Positions 48,056 to 58,002 of a DNA stretch of 64,000 nucleotides are shown here, piece after piece. The position numbers and the translations under genes were made by a program. The notes beneath the pieces are model-generated. The model was given only the letters and a program-made list of their open reading frames with translations, was not told where the DNA came from and ran no database searches. The stretch is taken from NCBI GenBank assembly GCA_963971305.1, contig OZ020305.1:5179001-5243000 (forward strand), read 5' to 3'. The stretch's first letter is position 1; each line of letters begins with the position of its first letter. Origin of the DNA: Arcuatula senhousia (Eukaryota > Mollusca > Bivalvia > Mytilida > Mytilidae).

Positions 48056-50028
48056 CCTGAAGTTTCGCTTTAATGTTTACTTACAAATTACAAAAAAAAA
48101 AAAAACAGTCAGTTCAAATCATACGTCTGCATATGCATTATTCATAATAAAAAAATCCAAAACAATAACATATTGTGTTATAACGTTTATATACAAATAT
48201 TTTGCACTTAAGACTTAGGCCTGCTAACAGCTACAACATGAGAAATAAACAAACTGAGATTAAAGATAAAATCTAGACTGTGTTGTTTGTTTTACGTTTG
48301 AATCATTGTTTTCCAATCTGCTAATTAACATATTCTCCTGAAACTGATGCTGTAAAATCTTTGCAGAAGAATTCGTCTTATCATTTGCTATAATTCTATG
48401 CTTTCTCATAACCATTGTCGTTTAATCAAACATTTTTGCTGCTTTTCCTTTACACTTTTCACTTTTTTCTAGATCATTGCCGGTTTCTGTGAAAATGTCT
48501 CCAATGCATCCGCAAAACATCCTTCATTTTCCGCAATTTTCCCTGGACCCATATAACAACTCCTTATACATTTAAAATAATTATGTCGCTTAATGTTCGT
48601 AACATATCCAATTCTCTTGATCTCTTTATTTCTCTTCTTCCATGCAAATATTTCATATGCAGTATAAAATTTCAATTGCGTCTGAATTTGCTCATTTCGT
48701 TTTCAGACACAGTCTATGTGCAGGGTCAGAAACGACAGATAATTTCGGCGTGTAAAATACTCCGCATTGATTATCATCAACGATTGTCATATGTAAAACT
48801 TCACCTGTCGTTCACATAAAAATCCTGATATCATACAAACAATAGTTTTCATATACAGAATATACCGAGAGGCGCTAATGATCAATTTTTATCTGCTGGG
48901 GATAAAAACAGTTAATTAGAAGTTATTTTCTCCATGTACGTATGGATGTATATTTTTTCCCTCAATTCTCATATGAATAACGGATAGGACAATTATCCCT
49001 TCGAATTAACATACAAAAACATTAGCTTATTCGTCGCCATTGACAACTAATTCTAAAATTGCGCTTCCAACGCAAAGCAAGAGATATTGTTTTAATAATT
49101 ATTACTTTTTTGTCCTTTATAGAGAAAATTACTTTCCAATCAAAAACTTTTGCAATATATATTTTTTTCGCAGTTTTTCCTTTAAATTCCTATAATTAAT
49201 AAACTCTCTGAGCGACTTTTCATATATCTGGAGAGAAACATTAAGCAATGAATCCGTACGTAGTCACATGACTTGGAATTATATTAAAATAAACCGCGGG
49301 GACAAAAATATATAAACGCTACCTCACCGTTGACAAAATCAATATTTCTTCAGATGTAATACGTGTCGCCACCGAGTGTTACAATGAGATGCGGAAGGTA
49401 CTTAAGGAATGCGATGGGAGATTCTTATTATAACATCAGAAAAAAACCCCTCACAGCCACATATTTGTAATGGCAAAACTAACAAACTGCTGGTCGATAC
49501 AGCGACAATTAGTGTAGGTTTTAATTTTTAATGAGAACTTTCAAGATTGAGGCTGAAAATTATATTTGCTTCATATAAAAAAGATAATGCAATATTAAAC
49601 CATCATCAATAAATTCACAATTCAATAAATGCAATTTATCGTATTTCCCGATATTCTAAAGGCGAAAATTACAGATTTATTTGAATTTTTTTTAAAAGTT
49701 AAAGGGTTCAAGAGAATATAAATTAACTTTTTTTTCACAGCCACCATTCTCGCAAATCGCAACACTTTTTTGTGTCAGCTGCAACAACAAATTTTGTTTT
49801 CTTAAAAAACTTTGATGCCCGACAATAATATGAGAATGCTTTTTGATAGACTAAGTAATTAGTTATGAATCCTTATTTTACATATGCATGCAATGCCTCA
49901 TTTTTTCTTAATTACCCTTTTTACCCATTAATCGTAATTTGTTTTTCTCTCTAGTCTACGCTCAAGTTTAACAATTTTGGGAAAATTTAGGATTTTTTAA
50001 AAGTTCCATATGTCGGAAGATACGCTTT
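48056..50028. other. Region upstream of the Ras-GRF start codon
   Basis: On the minus strand this precedes the ATG and should hold the 5' UTR, possibly upstream non-coding exons, and the promoter. A long T-run on the minus strand (about 48091-48105) followed by an AG at 48082-48083 could be an acceptor for a 5' UTR exon, but the evidence is thin. I see no other gene. The frames at 47985-48218, 48469-48675 and 48583-48819 have no recognisable domain. Confidence 0.4.
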
Positions 50029-51525
50029 TTAGCTCACCTGACCCGAAGGGTCATGTGAGCTATTGCCATCACTTTGCGTCCGTCGTCCGTCCGTCGTCCG
50101 TCGTCCGTCGTCTGTCGTCTGTCGTCCGTCGTCCGTCGTCCGTCGTCCGTTAGCTTTTTTCAAACATCTTCTTCTCTGAAACTGCTTGGCCAAATGCAGC
50201 CAAACTTGATATGATTGTTCCTTAGGGTATTGTGCAAAAAGTTTGCGTTGGGATTTTTGATACGTCAAAAAACATGGCCGCTGTTACTAAAAATAGAACA
50301 GGGGGGTCAAATACAGTTTTTTGCAAATAACTCAAAAACGGTCACAGATATCAAAATTCTGGCAAAGGGTAAAAGTGATCAGCATCTCAAGATCTACCTG
50401 CCCTAAAATTTTCAAAAAGATCCAACAACCGATGTAGGAGTTATTGCCCTTTTTCTGGATTTTTTCAAAATTTTGCACTTATTTAGCCCTATATCTTGAA
50501 AACTATACAAGATATTTTAAAAATTCAAATTGCATATGATTAAGCACATCAAGATCTATGTTTCATGTAATTAGGTCAAAGCTGTAGAACCATTTCTTTT
50601 AGGAGTTATGGCCCTTAAAGCGTCAAAATTTACCATTTTTCATTACTTTTCCCCTGAATTTCAAAGATGAACTCGTCTGACACCATACATCCAACTTCAA
50701 CCAAACTTGGCACAGTTGCTTAATAGCATTATTGCTACAATTCTTTTGTTCGGATTTTTGATTCGACAAAAAATATGGCCGCCATGGCTAAAATTAGAAC
50801 ATAGGGGTAAATTGCAGTTTTTTGCTAATTACTCAAAAATAGTTAAAGATATCAAAATTCTGATGGGAAACAAAAGTGATCAGCATCTCAAGATCTACCT
50901 GCTCTGAAATTTTCAAGAAGATCCAACAATCGACATAGGAGTTATTGCCCTTTTTCTGTTTTTTTTTGAAAATTTTTCACTTATTTAGCCCTATATCTTG
51001 AAAACTATACAAGATATTTTATAAATTCGAATTGCATATGATTAAGCACATCAAGATCTACATTTCATGTAATTAGGTCAAAGCTGTAGAACCATTTCTT
51101 TTAGGAGTTATGGCCCTTAAAGTGTCAAAATTTACCATTTTCCCTTGTTTAATAGCTTATATGTTATATTGTCAGATTTTTTATTCGTAAAAAAAACATG
51201 GCCACCATGGCTAAAAATAGAACATAGGGGTAAATTGCATTTTTTTTGCTAATAACTCAAAAATGGTTTCAGATATCAAAATTGTGCAAGAATCAAAAGT
51301 GATCAGCATGTTAAGATTTACCTGTCCTGAAATTTCAAAAAAGATCTGACTGCTGATGTGGGAGTTATTGTTCTTTTTCCTAATTTTCGCCCAATATCTT
51401 AAAAACTAACCAAGATATTTCAGAAATTTAAATCGCATATGGTTAAGCATAATAATATCTACAAATATATGTATCTGTGTAGTTCAGGTGAGCGATTCAG
51501 GCTCTTGGGAGCCTCTTGTTATCTA
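50029..51525 (-). mobile_element. Pearl-like repeat of about 1.5 kb, inverted copy of the 16.2-kb element
   Basis: Read on the plus strand it starts with AGCTCACCTGACCCGAAGGG then TCATGTGAGCT, the hairpin that ends the 16.2-kb copy, followed by a long GTCCGTCGTCCGTC tract and about three units with a period near 430-500 bp (ATGGCCGC near 50272 and 50776, ATGGCCACC near 51199). It ends in GTGAGCGATTCAGGCTCTTG then GGAGCCTCTTGTT. Unit blocks such as AAAGTGATCAGCATCTCAAG and AACTATACAAGATATTT are reverse complements of blocks in the other copy. Confidence 0.85.
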
Positions 51526-51539
51526 AAAATATCAACACC

Positions 51540-51665
51540 AGAAGCGTATTACCGTGCTGAGAGTTGCTTTATGCTCGTTGGAGGCTGCTGACGGTTGTCC
51601 ATTGTGGGGTTTTTTTTTCTAAATTACCGTTTGTTATGTGAGCTGTGTCGTGTACACTTATTCCA
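51540..51665 (+). repeat. Dispersed repeat R1 fragment
   Basis: GTTGGAGGCTGCTGACGGTT, CCATTGTGGGG, TTTCTAAATTACC and GTGAGCTGTGT align with 25400-25480. This is the right-hand part of the R1 family only. Confidence 0.5.
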
Positions 51666-51730
51666 CATCTCATTATTTTCTATCCTATAACATTTATGGT
51701 AAGGCGGAATCAAAAAGTGTCCTCATTACC

Positions 51731-52440
51731 CGCAGGGGTCCATGGTAATTACTTTACTTACTTACTGCCCATTACACCCTCTGGCGTGTGGGACAGCAAC
51801 GAAGTCCTTCCACTTTTGTCTGTCATTTGCCAATCTTTGAAGACTTCCCCAGGTTTGGTTCCAATCTTTCATCTCTGCCTCCACAGTGCACCACCATGGT
51901 ATCTTTTGTCTTCTTCTCCGTCTTTTGCCTTCAGGTGTCCAGTGTATGGCTGTTTTGGTTAAGTTGCTTGGCTCTTTTCTTAGGACATGGCCTATCCATC
52001 TCCAACGTCTTTGCTTTATTATTGTGCACATGTCTTCTGCCTGGCATCTTCTAAGAAGTTCATCGTTTGAGATTTTGTTCGGCCAAAATATTTTCATGAT
52101 TCTTCTTAGGCACTTAGTGCGGAACGTAGACAGTTTTTGTTGGTCATTTTCTGTCATGCGCCAGCATTCTGACCCATAAAGCAGAGTTGGTAAGACACAG
52201 CTGTTGTACAACTTCAACTTTGTTCTTGTAGTGTATTGGCTACATTTCCAGACTCCATTAAGGTTGCTAAACACAGCTCTTGCATTTGCTAATCTTTTAC
52301 TTATATATATATATCAGTATCTGCTCCTCCATCAGTTTTGACTGTACTACCCAAATATGTAAATGTTTCACAGGTCTTTAGATTTTCTTCATTCAATTGA
52401 ACTAATGTATTGCTGTATATATAGCAAAATATTGGTGCTT
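51731..52440 (-). pseudogene. LINE reverse transcriptase C-terminal end (5'-truncated)
   Basis: The main open frame (52274 to 51762) reads TTRTKLKLYNSCVLPTLLYG-like SECWRM, LSTFRTKCLRRIMKIFWPN, RRWRWIGHVLRKE, HWTPEGKRRRRRQ and ends ARGCNGQ. This is the conserved region after the palm and thumb of RTE/jockey-like non-LTR retrotransposon RTs. Further upstream in another frame, about 52400-52330, ETFTYLGSTVKTDGG is present, so a (TA)n expansion at about 52303-52313 has shifted the frame. After the stop the 3' end runs into a TAAGTAAGTAAAGTAA simple-repeat tail, as in many LINEs. It is 5'-truncated and dead. The clade is uncertain. Confidence 0.85.
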
Positions 52441-52594
52441 GATAATTATTGAAGAAAATCCGTCCATTTGAAGCAATTTTTATCCTGCTTAACTATGCTG
52501 GCTTTGTTTCAGATTTTCATACCACATATATGTTAGGTTTTATGGTGTTTTGTGGTTCGTCAAGAAGCCTATATGTAGCAAATAGTTGGAATAA

Positions 52595-52675
52595 GGGGAC
52601 TGCGCGGCCGAGTGATCGAAGGCGCTATTGATCACTAATCGATGTCTTAGGAGGTGTTCGAGTCTCGCCAGTTAT
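52595..52675 (+). pseudogene. tRNA-Ser-like sequence (tRNA pseudogene or SINE head)
   Basis: GGCCGAGTGATCGAAGGCGC has the A-box and D-arm pattern of class II (Ser/Leu) tRNAs. ATTGA-TCACTAA-TCGAT makes a five-pair anticodon stem with a 7-nt loop, and positions 34-36 would be ACT (Ser AGT). GTTCGAGTC is a good B box. A short variable arm (GTCTTAGGAGG) lies between. The T stem and acceptor stem no longer pair, so this is not a working tRNA. The 3' flank (ACGTACGATCGATCGCAACA) could be the body of a tRNA-derived SINE. Confidence 0.6.
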
Positions 52676-53009
52676 TTTACAAAAGAAAAAACCCTTCACC
52701 GAGCGAAGCACGTACGATCGATCGCAACATCTGAACCCTGTACAATTTTGGCCCGATCTCTTGACACATGCAGCCCATGATGGACTGACAAAGTTTTTTA
52801 ACACATGCAGACTTTGGTGGAATTATCGCCCTCATTCCACAAGGAATTCATTTTTGTTTAAAAGCAGACCAAAATAGATAACAGTAACAAAAATGTAACC
52901 TCTTTTTGACCCCTTATTTAAGGCATCTGTTACCTTTCAATTTTTTCCCTTTTGGCCCGAAACGGCAATTGCGGGGAGGGAGATTCATAAGATTAATACT
53001 CAATTTTGT

Positions 53010-53560
53010 TAATTCATTACTTGACTTTCTGCATCTCATATATCCTTAGGAACTTGAGATTAAGGACACAACGGATTCTAGGAAGTTTGCTTTTATTTAG
53101 ATCTATATCTCGAAATAGACTCTCAAAGAAAACTTTTCACAAAGCTCTATGACAAATGTGATGACTCCAACTTTCCAATCGTTAACTTTCTCTTCTTGTG
53201 CAGTAGCATTCTGTCCGCTCCAGCTTATGGATCACGTATCACATTCGTTACTCCAGAGCGTACGGTAACTACATCGATTTCCTTGGCAGAGCGCCACGTT
53301 TGACACAAAAAATGCTAACACAAGGTTATGGTGCTCCTCGGTTGCTGTCTTCACTCAAGAAATTGTACAGTTGACACCATGCACGCGTGGACAAATATGG
53401 GAATTATATTTCGAGCACGCAGATGAGTGCAGATGTTGGCTTGTCATAGAGTTTTGTTTTGACACACTGAATAGGAAATAAGCAGTGAGACGGTTGTGTT
53501 ATAGCAGACAGGAGCCGCTTGCTCTTCCAGAGCACCCGAAATCACTCATGTAAATTCATT
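53010..53560 (+). pseudogene. Penelope-like RT, decayed copy B
   Basis: Nucleotide-level match to copy A, with stops in frame: LHLIYP, a stop, then ELEIKDTTDSRK, LEIDSQRKLFTKLYDK, a FPIVN block, GYGAPRLLSSLKK and the tail (GTGTTATAGCAGACAGGAGC). The site occupied by the GATATC element in copy A is continuous here (CTCGAAATAGACTCTCAA, with CGAAAT at 53111-53116), so it is an empty-site paralogue. No hammerhead-like core is visible after this copy. Confidence 0.8.
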
Positions 53561-54540
53561 AAGCTGTTCGGGTACAAATTTGGTGCTTGCCTTGACTTGT
53601 AATTTTTATAAAGTCAGTCTAGACATTAACACATAGTGCACACATTATTAAGTGTTTTATTTTTTTAGCATGTAAAAAATTATTTTAATGAACATTTTTT
53701 GCATATTTGTTTCATCTTTAAATGCATGCTTCCTTTTAAAAATAGTACTAAGAAAACTGATCTCCAGAATTACCCGTAAAAGCATAATTTACCTGTAATT
53801 TACCTGTGGAAAAATTCGCTCAAATGAAAAAAAATCGCTCGAATGAAACATTTTTTGTCTCAATTGAAATAGCAATTCGCTCAAATGAAGTGCATCGTGG
53901 GCCAACTAATGGGTAATTAAGCTAATACGTAGCTGTAAAAAAATATAAATTAAAAAAATGTTTGAGCTTTTTTATGTTTTGTGCATATAGTATGATTCTT
54001 TTGACTCTTTACCTTTTGCTTAAGAAAAATTCTTATAAATTGTATTAAATATAATTAACTAATACATTTTGTACTAAATTTATAGGAAGAAGATTTTTAT
54101 TTTTCAAAAGTCCTTGAAGTCATATTTTTATTATCTATTTATCTATTATAAAGCCAAAATATGCCGAGCTGGAACACAAATTACGACTAAGATCAGCCCA
54201 GGGTAGGAAGAACTTTACAGTTTTGATGATTTACTGACATTTTCTACTATAATTTTGATAAACTTTGAACTTATCTTTTACATACTGTATGTATGTTACT
54301 TCTTAGGACAAAGTGGCTTGTTTAGTTTAAACATATTTTATTTGCAACGATGGTAGAAAATTACAAAAGGATAGGACACAAGTCAAACAGACTTATGAAG
54401 TCTTCTCCAAGAAAATACAATATCAGAAATAACACAGAATATTTGTATGCATATTATGCAAGAAAATGGTTCAAACTGTTATATATGTAAGATGACCATG
54501 ATGATGATGAGGGTGACAATTTTGATGATATTTGATTTAA
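53561..54540. other. AT-rich spacer with a CGCTCAAATGAA motif cluster
   Basis: About 53812-53893 contains four loose copies of TTCGCTCAAATGAA or TCGCTCGAATGAA, including one in a TCTCAATTGAAA variant. I see no gene. About 54350-54520 is unremarkable apart from a GATGATGATGA run near 54502 that could be the 3' UTR of the LINE on the minus strand. Confidence 0.45.
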
Positions 54541-54621
54541 TTAAACCACAACAAATCTTTTAGACTGTTTTATGAAATTATAAGCTTGCTCGAAAACGTA
54601 AGTATTTTGCTGATAGGAAAG
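54541..54621 (-). pseudogene. LINE RT C-terminus, last segment (after a 3.37-kb insertion)
   Basis: On the minus strand, directly after the inserted element, the frame reads ML..SYQQNTYVFEQAYNFI then KQSKRFVVV and a stop at 54541. It continues the LINE segment at 58003-58510 (...INIDLLTKGSVM) across the insertion. The pattern of an NTxxFxxxxxFIxxSKRF terminus is common at the end of molluscan LINE RTs with a C-terminal CCHC motif. Confidence 0.75.
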
Positions 54622-55913
54622 CATGACTATGGGCAGCCATTCGGGCAAAAATTAACAAAAATTTTAAAAACAGACGATAAATTTTAAACAGACACAAAAA
54701 CACAAAAACAGACACCAATTTAAAATAAACAGACAAAAAATACCAAAAAACAGACATGAAATTTTATAAACAGACAAAAAAATATAAAAAACAGACATAA
54801 ATTTTATAAACAGACAGACGATTGTGTAAAACAGACACAAAAATACAAAAACAGACATAAAAGTTTACAAACAGACAACCGTGAAAAGCCAAACAGACGT
54901 TTTTAAAAACAGACCTTAAAGTGGGCGTGACGATCGGGTGTTGGTAATTTGTGAAACCCGAACCCGAACTGAGGTTTCAAAACCGTGCAGGAGAAAATAG
55001 TTTTTCTTTAAATATATAAAAGGAAGGTTAATGACCCTAAGTTTTTTAAATGTTTTTCGGAAGATAGTATAAATGACTTGTCACTTGTGAAAAGTAACTA
55101 AAATCTGATTGATTTCCAGCTCCAGCTCACAATGATGTTGAATAACTCTTTTCCTATTGAAAAACAAAACTTGAGGTCACCAACTTTGCAAGGTCACCTT
55201 TAGATAGGTAGGTGACCCCAATTGTTTTGCATTTTTTAATGTTCATTTATGAAAGTTAATTCTGCAAAATAAAAAAAAATATGGATTTGCTTATACCCCC
55301 GAACCACGTTGTCATGCGCTAAAGATAAGTAATGAATAAATTTGTCGTGCGTTGTAAGTAGTCAGTCAGACGTTTTGGATTCGATCACTATTAATTTTGA
55401 AAAAAAAACTTTCTACAGCGACTCGACCAATTCGAAGTTCAGAACACGTTGGATTGAACATTATAGTGCGACAGAGCCATAACGTTATAAAACACACGAA
55501 ACATGATAGTTTTTATATACTTCTTACGATTTCAGCTAACGAATTTTAATAAGCTAAATTTATTTGACCATATGAAAGAGTTTAGTTAGAAAAGTTTCCT
55601 GCATGTTTCAGTGGAATAACATGAGCGATTGCTAAAAAGACAACGGTTTTCCCTTGTAACTACATGTATAGACTTACCCCCCCCCCCCGCACCACCCCCA
55701 AAAAAGAACTGTAAGATAATTGCACTATTTGGCTACATGTACATGTGTTGTGCATTTATTGTTTTTCTGTTTTCTTTTGTTTTTGTCTTTAGGTTGCCTT
55801 TTATAAAAATATAAATCCGTTAAATGCAGTGGTATTTTGGATACAGAACAATCATAATTGTGATACTCACATGATGAAGATAAATTATGTTGACGTTCAT
55901 CATATGCATGTTA

Positions 55914-56738
55914 GGGACTGTTCAATATTTATCAAAATACTGGGCCGGTGCATTTGTATACTGGGCACGTAGCTTTTTTGCACTTTACAAATGCTGGGCG
56001 AATAGATTTTTGTTAAACAAACTTCCGCTGGGCGACTACTTTTTTAGGGTGATAAAATGTAAAAAAATGCTGGCATTGTAAATCATATAACAATAAAGTA
56101 GAAGATAAAGTTCATTTTCTTATTGATTGTCCAATTCATAATTCTTTAAGAGATTTTTTTACTCTTTTTGATAAAGATACATATCCCCATGAAATTTCAA
56201 TTCATTCAGTCAATCATCTCCTGAACCCTTGTTCTATACAAAATTTACAAAGCATTTGCTTATATCTCAAAGAGTCAAAGTTTTTTAAAATACGCAGAAT
56301 TTAAATATATAAAAAAATAGATGCAAAAAGATGCTTTACAATAATGAAATTGTTGCATTTTTATGTGATGACTTGCATTCATATATATTGTCATATTTAT
56401 GTACATGTACATTTATTGATGTTTGTGCTGTATTTGAGTACACTATTTATGACATTATGTAACTGTGTTTGTATTCATGACTTGACTATGCTTTATCCAA
56501 TAAAATATTTGAATTTGAATTTGAAAAGGCTTTTGATACTAGACTATTTATAGCTGTTATTTTTCGTTATTAAAATATGCCAATGGTAAGAATATTGCTG
56601 GGCAACAAGATTTTTTTTACTGTTAAGTGACTGGGTCTATACTTTTTTCTACAGTAGTCTTTGCTGGGCAAATAGAAATTTTGACGATGAAAAAAAATTT
56701 GCACCGGCCCAGCATTTTGATAAATATTGAACAGTCCC
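55914..56738. mobile_element. 825-bp TTA-flanked element nested in the 3.37-kb element
   Basis: The ends start GGGACTGTTCAATATTTATC and match in inverted form over about 39 bp with very few differences. TTA flanks both (55911-55913 and 56739-56741), the 3-bp duplication typical of PIF/Harbinger. Subterminal zones on both sides repeat a CTGGGC.AATAGATTTTT-like block about 30 bp apart. The middle (about 56085-56525) is a LINE 3' end, either captured or inserted later. No transposase. Confidence 0.85.
56085..56525 (+). pseudogene. LINE 3' end inside the TTA-flanked element
   Basis: A plus-strand frame reads KVEDKVHFLIDCPIHNSLRD, then SICLYLKESKFFKIRRI and a stop near 56303. VEDxxHFLxxCPxxxxLR is the conserved C-terminal zinc-knuckle region of many LINE RTs. 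It is followed by a 3' UTR ending CCAATAAAATATTTGAATTT GAATTTGAAA-type short repeats, a typical LINE tail. It is 5'-truncated, as expected of LINE copies. Confidence 0.75.
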
Positions 56739-56857
56739 TTAGTTTGGGTTTACTTTCAAGTATCATGAATCTACGGGGAAAATATTTTTTAGAAAGTGAC
56801 AGAAGGAATGGAATTGAAAAACTTTTACCACCTTCATGTAACACAGTGCGTATATAC

Positions 56858-57062
56858 CTAAGAAGCAAAGGGGCTCAATGGGACATTCGAGTGTCGAAAG
56901 TCCGAAAGGGCAACGACAAAACCGGTAAAAGTGAACAAGAACAGCACGAGGAAACACAAAACACAAAATCAACCGAATAGAAATCAACAACGCGAACTCA
57001 AGTCGTAACAAGAGTGAACTCGGGTGCTCCGGAAGAGTAAGCGGTTCCTACCTGCTATAGCT
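56858..57062 (-). mobile_element. Penelope-like 3' tail, copy C
   Basis: On the minus strand: CTATAGCAGGTAGGAACCGC, CTTACTCTTCCGGAGCACCC, TGTTACGACTTGAGTTCGCG, TTGCCCTTTCGGACTTTCGA and ATGTCCCATTGAGCCCC, aligned with the copy A and D tails. The RT part is absent. It lies inside the 3.37-kb inverted-repeat element next to a hammerhead-like core. Confidence 0.7.
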
Positions 57063-57132
57063 GAATACATCATAATACAGTTAAAAATTACAAAATTGAC
57101 ACCTAAGTTCTAGACATTACTAGTAATTTTAC

Positions 57133-57172
57133 TACGACTGACGCGCGGTTCGTCTATTCAAGTCTCATCAGA
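57133..57172 (-). ncRNA. Hammerhead-ribozyme-like core, copy C (decayed)
   Basis: On the minus strand the order is CTGATGA, GACT-TGAAT-AGAC (stem II, one mismatch), GAA followed by C in place of the last A, CCGC-GCGTCA-GTCGT (stem III position) and A. Known hammerheads need CUGANGA...GAAA around stem II, with stem III closing at the cleavage base. Here the CUGAUGA box is intact but GAAA is damaged, so activity is unlikely. Stem I is not established. Confidence 0.55.
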
Positions 57173-57598
57173 GGCGTTCTTCCCAAAAGATTATAAACAC
57201 TATAACAAGTCGTAACATATTTTATTTTTTAAATTATATGAAAATGAATTAAGAGCATAAAACAATACAGCAAAAATTCTGGGGAAAATCAGCATGCGCG
57301 TGTAAGATGACTCAATAAACAAGTCAATTTTCTCAGTTGAAAAGTTGAAAGAGAATAATGATAAACTTTGTTTTTTTTTCTCACTAAGATCCTGAATATC
57401 GATCAGACCGACACCAGCCCGGTTACACAAAATATCAACTTGGGATCGATTAGTTTTAAATAAATGTGAAAATAATATATTTCCACTAAATTAAAACAGT
57501 TTTTCTTTCGAAAATAACATATAGGCATTAAAAATTTTTTTTTAATTGTTTTTTTTTTTGTTTTTTTTTAACGGCGACCAATTCAATTTGATTTCTTT
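57173..57598. other. Unassigned interior of the 3.37-kb element
   Basis: AT-rich with long T-runs near 57537-57570. No gene or further repeat is recognised before the right arm begins at about 57599. The same applies to about 54988-55910 on the other side. Confidence 0.45.
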
Positions 57599-58002
57599 CG
57601 GTTTTGAAACCTCAGTTCGGGTTCGGGTTTCACAAATTACCAACACCCGATCGTCACGCCCACTTTAAGGTCTGTTTTTAAAAACGTCTGTTTGGCTTTT
57701 CACGGTTGTCTGTTTGTAAACTTTCATGTCTGTTTTTGTATTTTTGTGTCTGTTTTACATAATCGTCTGTCTGTTTATAAAATTTATGTCTGTTTTTGTA
57801 TTTTTTTGTCTGTTAATAAAATTTCATGTCTGTTTTTTGTATTTTTTTGTCTGTTTTAAAATTTCATGTCTGTTTTTTGTATTTTTTTGTCTGTTTTAAA
57901 ATTTCATGTCTGTTTTTTTTGTGTTTTTGTGTCTGTTTCAAGTTTATTGTCTGTTTCTAATTTTTTTGCTAATTTTTGCCCGAATGGCTGCCCATACATG
58001 AC

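Larger units (their letters stand above)
54628..57996. mobile_element. 3369-bp inverted-repeat element with about 360-400 bp arms and 6-bp target duplication
   Basis: The ends start TATGGGCAGCCATTCGGGCA and are inverted copies over 54628-54987 and about 57599-57996. The arms hold an array of about 30-bp units (AAACAGACA...AAAAATAC) followed by a unique block (AAAGTGGGCGTGACGATCGG, AACCCGAACCCGAACTGAGG). The arm lengths differ because the number of units differs. CATGAC flanks both sides (54622-54627 and 57997-58002) and lies within a LINE ORF whose two halves rejoin without it. No transposase is recognisable inside, where later insertions (55914-56738 and Penelope-like pieces) sit. The minus 64-codon frame MSVF..LSVYKISCLFFG is a by-product of the array. 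Confidence 0.92.

Noticed and set aside
50090..50155. Regular GTCCGTCGTCCGTC array, considered as a CRISPR-like or regulatory repeat
   Set aside because: It is the microsatellite part of a pearl-like element, with no spacers.
51645..52179. Three plus-strand frames of 88-105 codons
   Set aside because: Antisense shadows of the LINE RT frame on the minus strand.
56627..56980. 117-codon plus frame rich in charged residues at its end
   Set aside because: It crosses the right end of the TTA-flanked element into the antisense of the Penelope-like tail, so it is a composite of unrelated sequences.
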